DNA of 6,901 bases, taken from positions 1-6,901 of the forward strand of contig JAIRPA010000056.1 in assembly GCA_031257235.1 (NCBI GenBank), written 5' to 3'. Positions 6,888 to 6,901 of this stretch are shown one piece after another (position 1 is the stretch's first letter; every line of letters starts with the position of its first letter). This stretch comes from Burkholderiales bacterium. GTDB lineage: Bacteria > Pseudomonadota > Gammaproteobacteria > Burkholderiales > Casimicrobiaceae. The notes beneath the pieces are model-generated. The model was not told the origin of the DNA, searched no databases, and was given only the letters and a program-made list of their open reading frames with translations. The position numbers and the translations under genes were made by a program.

Positions 6888-6901
6888 TTAATCCCACAAA
6901 A
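6888..6901 (-). CDS. nuoA: Possible last codons of nuoA (cut by window edge)
   Basis: At the right edge the minus strand can be read as Leu-Trp-Asp-stop (TAA at 6890-6888), ending 4 bases before the nuoB ATG. NuoA normally precedes nuoB, and many proteobacterial NuoA proteins end in a short motif with Trp near the C-terminus. Only three codons are visible, so the assignment rests almost entirely on gene order. The sequence itself proves only that a stop codon is present in this frame. Confidence 0.35.

Noticed and set aside
1..6901. Search for promoter, terminator, tRNA, repeat array, insertion sequence or defence-type genes
   Set aside because: Coding sequence fills the window apart from gaps of 3 to 10 bases. 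I saw no hairpin followed by a T run, no repeated units and no foreign gene. The window is an ordinary interior part of a nuo operon.

Overview
The window is a contiguous piece of a bacterial nuo operon encoding the proton-pumping NADH:quinone oxidoreductase (respiratory complex I). Every gene lies on the minus strand, so transcription runs from high to low coordinates in the order (nuoA end)-nuoB-nuoC-nuoD-nuoE-nuoF-nuoG-nuoH (start). nuoB to nuoG are complete. nuoH is cut by the left edge after 66 codons. A few bases at the right edge may be the last codons of nuoA. There is no intergenic space longer than 10 bases, no RNA gene, no mobile element and no CRISPR array, and I see no promoter or terminator. 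The operon therefore continues beyond both edges.

Organism: the proteins are of the mitochondrial/proteobacterial type. nuoC and nuoD are separate genes, unlike the fused nuoCD of enterics and Pseudomonas. NuoG lacks the cysteines of the extra N7 cluster found in Escherichia and Thermus. Long stretches of NuoB and NuoD read like the beta/gamma-proteobacterial versions I remember. Base composition looks moderate (near half G+C), with alternating CG runs next to oligo-A runs. My inference is a member of the Pseudomonadota, most likely a beta/gamma-type lineage outside the enterics. I cannot name a genus.

Region by region (minus strand): 6888-6901 possible nuoA end; 6368-6883 nuoB (N2 cluster); 5721-6371 nuoC; 4457-5710 nuoD (quinone site); 3944-4453 nuoE (N1a); 2643-3947 nuoF (FMN, NADH, N3); 191-2650 nuoG (N1b, N4, N5); 1-198 start of nuoH (first membrane helix).

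Together these genes encode the whole hydrophilic arm. NuoE, F and G form the NADH dehydrogenase module. NuoB, C and D form the connecting module that carries electrons to quinone at the membrane interface. NuoH is the membrane subunit that docks this arm onto the proton pump. All visible cofactor ligands are intact, so the enzyme looks functional. The genes are packed with 4- or 8-base overlaps or gaps of 3 to 10 bases, which suggests translational coupling. I found no sign of a new system. The points worth a second look are a polar insertion in NuoG, a set of A7 tracts (one at a canonical slippery site in nuoD), and several start-site corrections.
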